A stretch of DNA of 50,595 nt from Microcoleus sp. EPA2 (GCA_020882975.1 JAHRFD010000009.1:107264-157858); one strand, 5' to 3'; positions 12,201-17,189 are shown, counted from the first letter of the stretch. The notes: generated by a model not told the origin, from the letters alone. Translations and numbers: made by a program.

Positions 12201-12222
12201 ATTACAGTCTAATCAGCAATGA
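1..12222 (+). CDS. Giant multidomain coiled-coil protein with subtilase-like and lipase-like domains (5' partial)
   Basis: The frame is open from base 1, so at least 4,073 codons are visible and the true start is upstream; the GTG at 82 lies inside a repeat. In window codons: 35-residue repeats (1-90); DUF4114 (about 179-355); an Ig/cadherin-like segment (390-480); a helical segment; a compact S8 subtilase-like domain (608-830) with Asp615, His621, Asn713 and Ser773 in GTS; about 2,500 residues of Gln/Ala/Leu/Glu-rich coiled coil (860-3366) broken by aromatic-rich inserts, one with an NPDV...HYLSYGRYEGR motif; a hydrophobic Gly/Ala segment (3369-3520); and a C-terminal class-3-lipase-like alpha/beta-hydrolase (3794-4073) with GHSLAS (Ser3935), Asp3993 and His4035 or His4040. 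DUF4114 is common in large secreted cyanobacterial proteins. A surface or toxin-like exoprotein is inferred; activity is unproven. No immunity-like gene follows directly. Confidence 0.85.
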   Translation, partial: AIAPVSPGTESVSKTEVVTSDKAVTPAVKIEEDKKAIAPVSPATESVDKTEVLTSDKAVTTAVKIEEDKKAIAPVSPATESVSKTEVITSTKLTNEGSETGFLSTNTSSQPTDSLKNPVTSVAADQPSSETALTESSTKTNTNQSTLETTNAQNPVILPNIEITQSNLNIPTTNSLSNLTPGVWTVGETGQVSFDFLVDAGLYEGEIAIVNLSGMEQYSLDSDAFKQEAIKRALSNSELGYIAISDRLEGARFSGEFGEPNVNHGQYQGIKTFAMPPGAKFAVMLVPNSTVQEISESPSLWADKTPLFSIPAANPESQGMLADFTGKGNTFGWEDIPGNQADRDFNDLIFAIDGATANVPEIAANVNANTQWLESKAGQEVLNKALVNDRPPAIKPVADVALTPAQPTRTIDLTQVFVDPEASTLKYELVEGNSSSLAVSLQGNNLQLTGLPQSGITDVVIRATDASGNSVIHNFAATTSNLPGESIANIDNALTDFTKILNQSSQTFSEVLSSDAGVESLGKLATVLEQYPDALSLFNKPDSLAKLGISQSNLLTIKQLLQSPEVAAEFGLSVSLGEALSHPDSTELDEFLLNADEAISLLPSDAQQPKIGFIDFTEGQHIQRVTSAFSSINSLAKYDTFAVDRGNWAEQLRRFVDGVKAKGENRAIANLSFDLSQLDDIGITTRYELTPEEQTAIQYARENNVLLVVSAGNTGGVMSALGQASKQFDNIITVGAVNQFESKTDYSAYGDGLDLMAPGGSWSNDANAFVGTSRSASYVTAAASLVWAANPALSLTQVKQLLIDTAADLNVPGWDKETGSGLIDVKSAIDRALSLEPKPLEPVKPGLQVSLFSGEGRVETLARAASEPTQKAISELEKAQQDLLEQWQVLADLGNPSLSLSDLQADSVQKIADALNKYREVSTQAGITDAHHQQRVEELALATSHYLIENDRLQKLLAQRKELEERLAKLGKDKSALEAETQKLLEAIQAQIAKAETDLTKAQAKLLNPFANVGDNLQTDPAPWREAANKQQEFASNFQAQAAIQNAEAARFSAISNSINPTRWQPVGSEKGLSGRRREIWGWANDPNLSRQKNQSQWQSQIATQNSQSLQQLSQKAAQQQGALNQYAQFLEAKPTNLGEEGLDKAGKVLQLLQQQAAEQAKIAENYTNLAAIAGSRQQQNQIQANWHNSQINRREQVGTKRTGSSGKNTEPVYGWVHYPEHIGPRDMAQQLAYGAASESQAYAQLAQQAQQQARALQEQARKLETGIKDWPVLKQGIDYEIAADALRLQAEKDLLALHDPVQQQKLETLLQEINLAEKELQRLENEKIPAQQQLTDATENRLKASQAELEAIQAEKAEAAKNLQNFLETAGFLLPYRERLLAVDKQIEKLESEQLDAFKTVLELQNQLQKNPSNSLQQQLNNWRNYLQNLEQELTWAKLQRDQLAMALADSPERLAIADLIKQLETAPASLNPQAKIAFLKSIEGSGANFLAGFDNLASRLTQGKTEQAQTEKSLAALQKEYRELGLKKADLEDVQIPAKQKQIVDKDKEIEGTESAISQTKSNLSTISAAQLTDIPSAIASTDTAIQQQKSAVQGYQNQISQAFAAANSLEQQRQANQNAANYWNSQIYVFNADAYLAYNPDVAKAFGWNPKLAYQHYLSYGRYEGRLPNPQAAVYRNNHQATANYLAQQRDLATSNAQQLNATLQPQIATAQKQISTLETDRKLLVQLSQLNTKLSQQQQQRDNLVKDLEKLNQQKADTEQKLIDKYREIELTSQYLEQVEGEVDRLQSRLDVLNRTGVLQTKYQQDWNAWQQANQTQVTATESLLATRQAGAADRQQLADLQSQLKPAQENLQKGRSLQTSLADTQQALAFTNLQIGNQNLVIQSAIDNDAGLAAAERYQLNLADASRQKTWYWNGSAWAYNAGEAAAYRSHLQAASFIADERNKLWQRRQDAAKKINELTQKAADQQSQIASFNSQLQALGGMTQLEAGFNAVQSAIASVNQRLQPLQNRENQLIQTIKNAASQAANLAAEMAQTTQLKSTSLRQLIGLGMLASESDVDFFATQVEPQINTHLEKLRGQGQDLTNQINSINDLVANWEQQLANTTDPVSQEYLKNLIQLSKSQLSSLEALQASSQTAADDLEKLLKQATEALLPLRQKQELEIRQKLESNENRLNALQSQLNSENAAEAAIKDDTVLAHAQLTDQVRQDLTNSVNNKTQELLEGNPMTKKLGDNQQKLSESVDTLISEIDSEFADPYGAYQRSEANLEDGIKTLGVVENRADALDDSVTSTEGAIERIKLRIQQDEELWQEIAPIAMRYGVESQELKDYQQQYQAILEAKSPKLAQAQTLLTNAESLQKQAASESNRSTILTQQITALKNTLPTQIRNLLEQSNQINNVQGISPFGQKLNINLANQLTSILKAYPYADIINQINSLQQQVQAAQNQSSALTQQATNLQKQADILKEQANDDVNAEVKTLRSKFLEEHPDNGTAIDLLKGSTLEGRSPNQHISKLLNSTVDELLAAEAVEGRNPNQALFDKAKAEQASHEAQGYAALAYANWLEQRAAYHWSVSRKNGPYWYEQRWVKRRSGKGYWETVTHVDHDWILWNNYSQLFPQVRQQGIAHLVEADKWRKEKERIEPLAKQWTDANNAANQAQPPVKEARDLFAQLEEARKSIPGDKIQLELLENLLPTLKQQLEQAESEAAAQNAKVQQQWEEYDTNSEEYRAAVADILERRGELNKQAIETQQEIAESEKWVERQSVALSAELAGTKALIDSLKQQQQAITNQIAKFVQQGATVDGLQDLYSKEAQLKQTLQLVTNKAAILTAQQTTLTQKRTLLTAQNEVIIAEQRLLDAYTKDPDADTSNLQKQLQDARAALAEAQRLAEQAEAASKILTAPLQQLKEDLLVQNDEHLKQARENQQILKALVEATQANANYTIQAAQKQQEVNNFEFQILQRLQQATDAGFKEAKALLDVAKNNDMATAAEIYYRDYSDLASDRGNKSSPGLAQPQDRILADRYYQEMLNNRELQRRAQAQADAFGAARKTAEAQMKTLQAQQETAAKILSDLNDKIATTQEEREKKEQELAIAQARLDGITRIREQTEQTFIQLVTIEKLNLAQAQLEQEIAESRQKGIDEAVQARMERDRVETARQRTETVAKIELLRQLQAEDNLRQSLNEARGNLGMTTLEATDDPVQLQTQLAGLLASLKDLETQQESDLPADLKALLAEARGDIHEALQGKEAANIQENLLKAMDGLIGQIEQYKTEINRIDLEEQWDTQLLQTAQTDLQGASQQLLKELQRAEELSGEKQVIEPLYMEALTKVAYAEQAVGISEDLAKQSKEMLEQIIKQRVAERKARKKAFWNKILGIVSTVLSLLGAVLTFVPGANLVGLALGAIGGAINVVQAAINGDWMGAIFSAIMAGASFVGGAIGNGIKAGQAMVMGMTKAVAQKVFTTIKAFQSLASGAFNGVRNLLSGDKIMGFLQIMGGLAGAATSGISGFVQGGLSDLSDIGKFGYKVLESLSKAPTLIYGGIKAIQSGDWVGGIGNMIKGVVSLGKTWTNDFNDGSESPGEKIANILENVSSVGIGVSKFITGGLEGVLEGLGDILDGLGDDIQKWVEKILIPNSEEYQQSQIPSEQMTEEEYFKWLGEHPELLMSNFLPNQESGEQQEVLNQIIKVVLDEGAKELNNLIGGTPNWEMLKESNREQIKEMLVKYLVISDLLDINQKEFFTEMLSKNSRLEKNINQLSEKDPEIKMLLGQQNLSGVKANLLSIYHVPQTKFGHRNPSQKSPALMFLNGKLISDAWINSSGSVQTNGVNKTKLFNALKGMGLLNANSVFYRIPGYTWNTQKVVDGIEKFSALDYPEIPGQKGNINLIVTYNAIPSSKGHYNTAERFADDAGKYLAELTQAFYDKGISHQYVTGHSLASVVTLSAISSNAKIEKAFIYQPAVPQKDIKPASKYGIGIENNNYFQRFYYTTSSTDQVLQLAQSTANLSSALGRGDQFGNGPVNNISSKFNYSSDISHQVQDHGGYINPQTGGKQEWSQSSDLQERILEILQSNQQ
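294..359 (+). repeat. Palindromic AGAAACCGGGTTT element inside the coding sequence
   Basis: The left arm AGAAACCGGGTTTTT (294-308) is complementary to the right arm AAAAACCCGGTT (346-357) across about 37 bp. The same arms bound the intergenic elements at 13348, 14307, 15194, 16447 and 16541. Here the element is read through in frame as about 22 Ser/Thr-rich codons within the giant gene's spacer. Confidence 0.75.
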
Positions 12223-12574
12223 AGGTAATTATGTCTTCTCAAAACATCCTGCAACAATTCAAAAAACTTCCACTTCTTTTTACAAGCGATTCTCGATCGC
12301 CCCCAGCACCCTACGCGATCGCCCTTAGCAAAAATCTCAACAAACAGAAACCTGTGCGATCGCACCTAATTCCTTCAACTTATCGCCCATAAAAGAGGTA
12401 TAACCCGATGATTTATTTGCCAATTACCTAAGCCCAGATAAAAGAGCGATCGCCATTGCAAAAGATATGCGATCGCTTTCTCGCCAACCCTCTATTTCTA
12501 GGCTTGTGCGATCGCCTTAACAAAACTTAGAGATTAGAGGAATAATCGTTCAAAACTTATCTGAAGGAATTTAT
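12223..12574. other. Intergenic stretch with HIP1 sites, no convincing gene
   Basis: 352 bp between the giant gene and the PEP-CTERM gene. It holds about five HIP1 or HIP1-like GCGATCGC sites. A 53-codon open frame (12231-12392) starts 9 bases after the giant gene's stop, but its composition is that of HIP1-rich spacer and it matches no family I recognise. No terminator hairpin was seen. Confidence 0.5.
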
Positions 12575-13339
12575 ATGTCTCTTCTCAAAAACTCCAAAAT
12601 TATGTTGATAGCAGCTTTCATTTTGGGTATGGCCGCTAAACCCAGCTTCTCTGCCGTTTTCAACGTTGCCTCTGACTTTTCCCTAACTAATAATCCCAAC
12701 GGCGCTTGGCGTTACGGCTGGTCATCAAGCCTTGGATCTAACTTCAACCTGTATAGCAACGTAGGAAAGCTGACTCCTACCATTGACTTGTGGTACGATT
12801 CTGCAAAAACTGGGTCGCCTTTTGTCTCCCACAACTCAACCGCAACCGAAGACAATTCTCATCCGACAATAACGTACCAACCCAGTCAATTAAGCTTTCA
12901 CCCCGGTTATTACGGAGAATATAGCATTGTCCGCTGGATTGCGCCTGAAGCGGCAACCTACTCACTTGCTACAATGTTTACCGGCCTCGATCGTGTTGGG
13001 CCGACTACAACAGATGTTCACGTTCTTCATAACAATATTGTACTTTTCAGTAACTTGATTAACGGCTTTGGTGCTTCTAGTAGCAAATCATTTGCGACGG
13101 CTGGGACAATTCAAGCTGGTGACACAATTGATTTTGCTGTTGGTTATGGCAGCAACCAGAATTACTTGTTCGACTCGACGGGTCTGGATGCCACTATTTC
13201 AACGACACCCGCAGCCGTTTCTGAATCCGTACCCGAACCTTCTACTGTATTAGGTGGATTGGCGTTTAGTGCTTTTATTGCCAAAATGCGGATGAAACGC
13301 AAACGGCAACAGAAAACCCTGGAATCCACTGGTAGTTGA
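12575..13339 (+). CDS. PEP-CTERM sorting-domain protein
   Basis: 254 residues. The N-terminus is a Sec signal peptide (Lys at 5 and 8, a hydrophobic core, then a likely cleavage near SFSA-V). The C-terminus has the PEP-CTERM signature: VPEPS at about residue 219, a hydrophobic stretch (TVLGGLAFSAFIA) and a basic cluster KMRMKRKR. Such tails are recognised by exosortase systems, which process proteins at the cell envelope. The middle is a beta-rich domain of unknown role. The ATG at 12575 follows a GAAGGA ribosome binding site. The basic tail is followed by about ten extra residues, slightly longer than usual. Sorting is well supported by the motif; the function is unknown. Confidence 0.85.
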   Translation: MSLLKNSKIMLIAAFILGMAAKPSFSAVFNVASDFSLTNNPNGAWRYGWSSSLGSNFNLYSNVGKLTPTIDLWYDSAKTGSPFVSHNSTATEDNSHPTITYQPSQLSFHPGYYGEYSIVRWIAPEAATYSLATMFTGLDRVGPTTTDVHVLHNNIVLFSNLINGFGASSSKSFATAGTIQAGDTIDFAVGYGSNQNYLFDSTGLDATISTTPAAVSESVPEPSTVLGGLAFSAFIAKMRMKRKRQQKTLESTGS

Positions 13340-13347
13340 TAAAAAAT

Positions 13348-13450
13348 CGCGCGGTCGCACCTCTCCCAGAAACCGGGTTTCTTTGATCACCTTTGCATCC
13401 TACCGAAATATTTAGGAAGAAACCCGGTTTCTTGATCCTACGCGATCGCC
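13348..13450. repeat. Palindromic repeat element, copy A, downstream of xisI
   Basis: Inverted arms AGAAACCGGGTTTCT and AGAAACCCGGTTTCT enclose a spacer containing TTTGCATCCTACCGAAATAT. HIP1-like sites (GCGGTCGC, GCGATCGC) lie at both ends. It is nearly identical and in the same orientation to the element at 14307-14404, so the two form direct repeats around xisI and xisH. Confidence 0.85.
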
Positions 13451-13466
13451 CCTTCAGAATCAACAT

Positions 13467-13796
13467 TCAAGCCACTGCAAACCCTGTAAACTGTCGCACA
13501 TAAGGCCCTCGAAATCCCAAAACAATATCCGTTTTCGGTACACCTAATTCCACCAATTCGTTAGCAATTCCTGCTTCAGTTAAATCGCGCTGAATCCAAA
13601 TTTTCCCATCTTTGATATCCACATGAACCACGCAACCATAAACCCGCTCTTGATTTTCCCAACCTACATGAACCAAAAGATAGCGATCGCTCTCTTTATC
13701 AAGAATTAACTCTTTTTCTGTATCCTCAGATAAATGATTGGCTGTATGTCTTTTTAAGACAGTCTGGACTAACTCTGAATAGTTTATTCCTTCCAT
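13467..13796 (-). CDS. xisI: XisI family protein (fdxN element excision controlling factor family)
   Basis: 109 residues, the usual length for XisI. Family features include the N-terminal YSELVQTVLKRH helix, the LLVHVGWENQERVYGCVVHVDI core and the C-terminal ELGVPKTDIVLGFRGPYVRQFTGFAVA. In Anabaena, XisI with XisH is needed for excision of the fdxN element, but pairs like this occur in many cyanobacteria with no such element nearby. The gene lies 50 bp downstream of xisH on the same strand and probably shares its transcript. The biochemical role is not established. Family assignment is strong; any excision role here is doubtful because no recombinase gene is visible. Confidence 0.9.
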   Translation of the reverse strand: MEGINYSELVQTVLKRHTANHLSEDTEKELILDKESDRYLLVHVGWENQERVYGCVVHVDIKDGKIWIQRDLTEAGIANELVELGVPKTDIVLGFRGPYVRQFTGFAVA

Positions 13797-13846
13797 AAAA
13801 TAATCTCCTGTTGGCTTGGCTCAAAAACAAGTAACTTTAACCGATG

Positions 13847-14200
13847 TTAGGCAATAACTTCCTGAATAAATTGGATTAGAAAAAATTCCCGATAAACTTC
13901 AGAAGGAACAGCTAAATATAAAAGGCGATCGGGTTGTTTTTTTCTCAGCGCTGAACGATAGTTAAGCGTTTGTCCTAAAGCTGTATGAAATTCACTCACC
14001 TCCGACTTACCTACAAAAGATTTAATCTCTACTGCTATTTTTTGCCCCTCCTTCTCTGCTGCTAAAAGTCGTTCGGCTGCCAAATCGATATAAAATTCAA
14101 TTCCATCAACTGTAATTGACAGCGGATCGTGAGTAATCTTCCAACTATCTTTTTCTAAAGCTGAACGAACTACACCGTGAAATATATCTTTTGCTGGCAT
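13847..14200 (-). CDS. xisH: XisH family protein, PD-(D/E)XK nuclease-like
   Basis: 117 residues from the ATG at 14200 (MPAKDIFH), the usual XisH start; an in-frame extension further upstream crosses the neighbouring palindromic repeat and is unlikely to be translated. XisH proteins have a PD-(D/E)XK nuclease-like fold, and the expected residues are visible: Asp39 in YIDLAAE and Glu58-Ile-Lys60 in IAVEIKSF. It is the upstream gene of a probable two-gene operon with xisI. The pair sits between two near-identical palindromic repeats and so may travel as a cassette. Whether it acts in excision, as a toxin-antitoxin-like pair or otherwise cannot be decided from sequence. Confidence 0.9.
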   Translation of the reverse strand: MPAKDIFHGVVRSALEKDSWKITHDPLSITVDGIEFYIDLAAERLLAAEKEGQKIAVEIKSFVGKSEVSEFHTALGQTLNYRSALRKKQPDRLLYLAVPSEVYREFFLIQFIQEVIA

Positions 14201-14306
14201 AAAAAACAAAATTAAAAGCGATCGCCTGGATAATTCTATTTTACTAAATTTTTTAGACTTTTCGCGAAAGTAACCGAGATTGTTAAGAACTCCCGGTTTC
14301 TTTCTC

Positions 14307-14404
14307 CGCGCGATCGCACCCCAGAAACCGGGTTTCTCCAATAACTTTTGCATCCCACCGAAATATTTAGGAAGAAACCCGGTTTCTTAATCTACGCGAT
14401 CGCC
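14307..14404. repeat. Palindromic repeat element, copy B, upstream of xisH
   Basis: Arms AGAAACCGGGTTTCT and AGAAACCCGGTTTCT with the same spacer as copy A, flanked by GCGATCGC on both sides. Together with copy A it brackets the xisI-xisH pair. A degenerate half-copy (ACTCCCGGTTTCTTT) lies just before it near 14290. Confidence 0.85.
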
Positions 14405-14441
14405 TCTCAAATCAGCAGCTTAATTAAGTTAGAAATTGAAT

Positions 14442-14471
14442 TTGGACAAATTTTTCATAGAATGCTATAAT
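14442..14471 (+). promoter_or_regulatory. Sigma-70-type promoter upstream of the ParD-like remnant
   Basis: TTGGAC at 14442-14447 and a consensus TATAAT at 14466-14471 are separated by 18 bp. The predicted transcript would start near 14479 and run into the short reading frame at 14504. This is the best consensus promoter seen in the window. Confidence 0.65.
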
Positions 14472-14503
14472 CTAAGCTAGATTTAATCCGGGAATCAAGA
14501 CCT

Positions 14504-14611
14504 ATGAACATCACCTTAAAACCCGAACAATCCGAGTTAATACAACAAAAACTCAACAGTGGTAAATACAACAATCTAAAAGACTTGTTTGAGCCAGATG
14601 CAGATGAATAA
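14504..14611 (+). pseudogene. Truncated ParD-like antitoxin remnant
   Basis: A 35-codon frame from ATG 14504 to TAA 14611. The first 25 residues (MNITLKPEQSELIQQKL, then NSGKYNN) match the N-terminal ribbon-helix-helix segment of ParD/CopG-type antitoxins, which are normally 70-90 residues. After that the sequence becomes KDLFEPDADE and stops, so the C-terminal toxin-binding part is missing. No ParE/RelE toxin follows. It still has a good promoter 33 bp upstream. Either it is a decayed toxin-antitoxin locus, or a short DNA-binding peptide is still made; decay is more likely. Confidence 0.6.
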
Positions 14612-14715
14612 TATTTAAACAACGAATACCTGGTTTCAAAATTAGTTCGATCGCCCATCAAAACAAGTTACAATTAAAGGATGTAATCACTCCAACTATT
14701 CAGTAGGAGACAAAT

Positions 14716-15159
14716 ATGCAAACTCAAACCAACAAAGCAATGGGAAAAGTCTTCGCCACTCTGACGATCGTTAACCGCGCTGACCAAATTCTGGCAGAGG
14801 CCGGGGTGAAATCGGAAGACCAAATTCGATCGATAACTCTCAAAAATGTATTAGTAGACACGGGTGCAACTACCTTGTGTTTGCCACAAGATACGATCGC
14901 CCAACTCGGACTGAAACTCCTGAAAGAAGTAGACGTAGCCACCGCAATGGGGATTGGCAAAGCCCGAATTTTCCGAGATGCTACCATATCCATGTTCGAT
15001 CGGGAAGGAACCTTCGAGTGCTTGGAGTTACCAGGAGGTAAAGATGCTCTTTTGGGAGTCATACCTTTAGAAGCTTTGGGGTTAGAAATCGATTTGCAAA
15101 ATCAAATTTTAAAACCGTTACCCATCAGTCCAACAGAAACTTATTTGACGATTTTGTAG
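14716..15159 (+). CDS. Retropepsin-like aspartic protease family protein
   Basis: 147 residues, one domain. The catalytic signature is LVDTGATTLCLP (Asp48-Thr-Gly50-Ala), followed by the second family motif ALLGVIPLEALGLEID near residues 110-125. Bacterial single-domain proteins of this clan AA type are the size of half a pepsin and would work as dimers, as retropepsins do. The ATG follows a good AGGAGA ribosome binding site at 14704-14709. There is no signal peptide or membrane segment, so it is probably cytosolic. Substrate unknown. Neighbours give no clue, although it follows the ParD-like remnant. The family assignment is good, but proteolysis is inferred from the motif alone. Confidence 0.8.
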   Translation: MQTQTNKAMGKVFATLTIVNRADQILAEAGVKSEDQIRSITLKNVLVDTGATTLCLPQDTIAQLGLKLLKEVDVATAMGIGKARIFRDATISMFDREGTFECLELPGGKDALLGVIPLEALGLEIDLQNQILKPLPISPTETYLTIL

Positions 15160-15193
15160 CGAGATTTATCCAGGATTTACGCACTCCGATCAA

Positions 15194-15257
15194 AGAAACC
15201 GGGTTTTTGGCGGTTTTTGCGTCTGTAACTAAGTTTTTTCGTAAAAACCCGGTTTCT
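15194..15257. repeat. Palindromic repeat element, copy C
   Basis: A perfect 15-bp inverted repeat, AGAAACCGGGTTTTT (15194-15208) and AAAAACCCGGTTTCT (15243-15257), with a 34-bp spacer. Same family as copies A and B but with an unrelated spacer. It lies about 35 bp after the aspartic protease gene and could also act as a transcript-end hairpin. Confidence 0.8.
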
Positions 15258-15389
15258 GAGTCCCCATTTTAAGTCCTATATATTAACTTTTATTACAAAA
15301 ACTCGCCCTTTGCGTAAAAATCCCCCGCAAAATCCCAATACACAATAGAAGGCTTTCACCTTCAATGCAAATTCACCCACCAAAAACCG

Positions 15390-16439
15390 ATGACAGCCAC
15401 AACTATACCGATCGCCCCCATCGCCCCTTACAGCCACCGTCTAGCCACCGTAGCAGACACAAAGGCGATCGCCCCCCTCTGGCAAGCATTCGCTGCTGAA
15501 CGCGAAGCGATCGACCCCTCAATGCTCGTCAAACCTAACTTCGACTTTGAAAAATACGTCACTAACCAAATCGAAAAACCCCTTTCTTTCTGTTGGTTAT
15601 TAGAACAAAATAACAGCATCATCGGCTGTCTATTTATCTACTATTACGACGAAGCCCCGCCCGCTAATATCCCCGAATACTTGATTCAGCAACACCACAT
15701 TGAAAATCCCTTTCAATCCCGCCGCGTCGGTTCCGTTTTGGGGATGTACGTTCAGCCAGAACATCGGAAATCAGAAGCAATTCAAATGCTAGCAAAAGCT
15801 GCGATCGCCCACGCCAAAACTATGAAAATTAGCGATATAGACTTACTAATTGCTGCCGACCAAACGGGTATGCAAGCCATGTTACAGCGGGCTGGATTTA
15901 CCAAAGCAGCCGTGCAATATACCCGCCATTATGAGATGGCAATGGATGCTGAATTACCGAGTTTGCACCCGCCTCATCCCGAATTGCCCGATGTCGAATT
16001 GCCCGCACCGAGAGCAATTCCGCTGCGCCATCCGCAAACTAACGAACTCCTGCGCGATTCCCAAGGAGAACCTGTTTTCTTGATGCCCTTAGTTGATGAT
16101 AATGGTGAATTGCTGAAGTCATCTAACGGTCAACCTATTTACCCGGAATTGTTGCTAGATCCGGCTACTAATTCTTGGGTTATTGATGCGGAGGATAAAT
16201 TAGTTACTTGTCCGATTTTGCGGGATGAAAATGGAGAAATGGTCGAGCATCAAGAGATTGTTCAATTTTATCGCCCAGCGTACCAAATAGTTGACGGACA
16301 ACCTATCTTGATGCGAGATGAAACTGGCAACTATGTATTTTGTGATGTTGAACGAGACCCCCACGGTAAAATCTTGAAAACTCCTGATGGATTTCCGATT
16401 TTTAAACAGCCGCAAATCGAGATTAGGACTTACGCCTAA
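15390..16439 (+). CDS. GNAT family N-acetyltransferase with repeated C-terminal extension
   Basis: 349 residues. The first ~190 form a GNAT fold: an N-terminal HRLATVADTKAIAPLWQAF helix, a central strand VGSVLGMYVQPEHRKSEAIQMLAK that holds the acetyl-CoA pyrophosphate-binding loop, and the C-terminal AADQTGMQAMLQRAGFTKAAVQY. GNAT enzymes transfer an acetyl group to an amine; the acceptor is unknown. Residues ~215-349 are an acidic, proline-containing extension with three imperfect repeats of the pattern RD-x-x-G-E...(D/N)G-x-P-I. I do not recognise the extension. The ATG at 15390 lacks a clear ribosome binding site. Copies C and D of the palindromic repeat flank the gene. Confidence 0.75.
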   Translation: MTATTIPIAPIAPYSHRLATVADTKAIAPLWQAFAAEREAIDPSMLVKPNFDFEKYVTNQIEKPLSFCWLLEQNNSIIGCLFIYYYDEAPPANIPEYLIQQHHIENPFQSRRVGSVLGMYVQPEHRKSEAIQMLAKAAIAHAKTMKISDIDLLIAADQTGMQAMLQRAGFTKAAVQYTRHYEMAMDAELPSLHPPHPELPDVELPAPRAIPLRHPQTNELLRDSQGEPVFLMPLVDDNGELLKSSNGQPIYPELLLDPATNSWVIDAEDKLVTCPILRDENGEMVEHQEIVQFYRPAYQIVDGQPILMRDETGNYVFCDVERDPHGKILKTPDGFPIFKQPQIEIRTYA

Positions 16440-16446
16440 ATACAAA

Positions 16447-16511
16447 AGAAACCGGGGGTTTTTCCAGTATGGAAAACAGGGATGCTATGTTTTATAAAAA
16501 ACCCGGTTTCT
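16447..16511. repeat. Palindromic repeat element, copy D
   Basis: Arms AGAAACCGGGGG and AAAAAACCCGGTTTCT enclose a spacer with CCAGTATGGAAAACAGGGATGC. It begins 7 bp after the acetyltransferase stop and is closely related to copy E. Confidence 0.75.
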
Positions 16512-16540
16512 GCATCCCAGAAGATCATGACTTACGCGAC

Positions 16541-16607
16541 GAAAAAAACCGGGTTTTTACCAGTTTGGAAGACTGGGATGCAATATTTTTATAAAAAACC
16601 CGGTTTC
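16541..16607. repeat. Palindromic repeat element, copy E
   Basis: Arms AAAAACCGGGTTTTT and AAAAAACCCGGTTTCT. The spacer (CCAGTTTGGAAGACTGGGATGC) matches copy D closely, so D and E look like a local duplication about 30 bp apart. Confidence 0.75.
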
Positions 16608-16628
16608 TGCCTCCAAAACTATACTTAT

Positions 16629-17189
16629 TCACATCAGGATTGCCTGTCGTTCAGCTAGGACGTAATCCGCCACCCAAAATCTATCTACAGACATCACAAT
16701 AGCAGCCGACATAAAAATATCAATATCCTCTCCCATCTCTTTAGTTGGTATTAAACCAAATAATTCGTCAAATTCATTCACATCTGCTAAGACATTTTCT
16801 AAATCTTCCAAAAATTCATCTAGATAAAGGCAGTGAATTGCTCCTTCATCTTCATAATATGCTTCTTCTTCAGGCATGAATTGTGAGGGCTTGATTTCTG
16901 CCATCAAATAATCTAGTTTGTGAAATTCTGCTTCAGGAACGATCGCACCTACGTCTTCCCCCGCTTCCTGTAACAGAATCCGATCGCCCTGAAACATGAC
17001 TCGTTTCATAATCTCGATCGCCTTTTCCCGAAAAGCCTCCAGACTTAAACGAAAAAATCCCTCACCTACGATCGCCTCTTTTTCCGTCACAGTCGCGCCC
17101 GGAACAAAATTTTGACAATTATCTGGCGCGATCGGTAAAATTACAGGTACGATCGAACTATTGTCAGCAGCATTAAATCCTTCAGTCAT
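16629..17189 (-). CDS. Acidic hypothetical protein with a possible Phd/YefM-like segment
   Basis: 186 residues from the ATG at 17189, which has a GGGGAA ribosome binding site about 7 bases upstream; an in-frame TTG at 17234 would add 15 residues but is less likely. The protein is acidic, especially residues 115-165. Residues ~75-120 (QGDRILLQEAGEDVGAIVPE followed by AEFHKLDYL) resemble the part of Phd/YefM antitoxins that follows the DNA-binding helices, but the resemblance is weak and the protein is twice their usual length. No signal peptide or membrane segment. It diverges from metH, whose start is 91 bp away. Function unknown. Confidence 0.65.
   Translation of the reverse strand: MTEGFNAADNSSIVPVILPIAPDNCQNFVPGATVTEKEAIVGEGFFRLSLEAFREKAIEIMKRVMFQGDRILLQEAGEDVGAIVPEAEFHKLDYLMAEIKPSQFMPEEEAYYEDEGAIHCLYLDEFLEDLENVLADVNEFDELFGLIPTKEMGEDIDIFMSAAIVMSVDRFWVADYVLAERQAILM

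Noticed and set aside
12231..12392. 53-codon plus-strand frame after the giant gene as an immunity or small gene
   Set aside because: Its sequence is HIP1-rich spacer with no family features. Position alone is not enough to call it an immunity gene.
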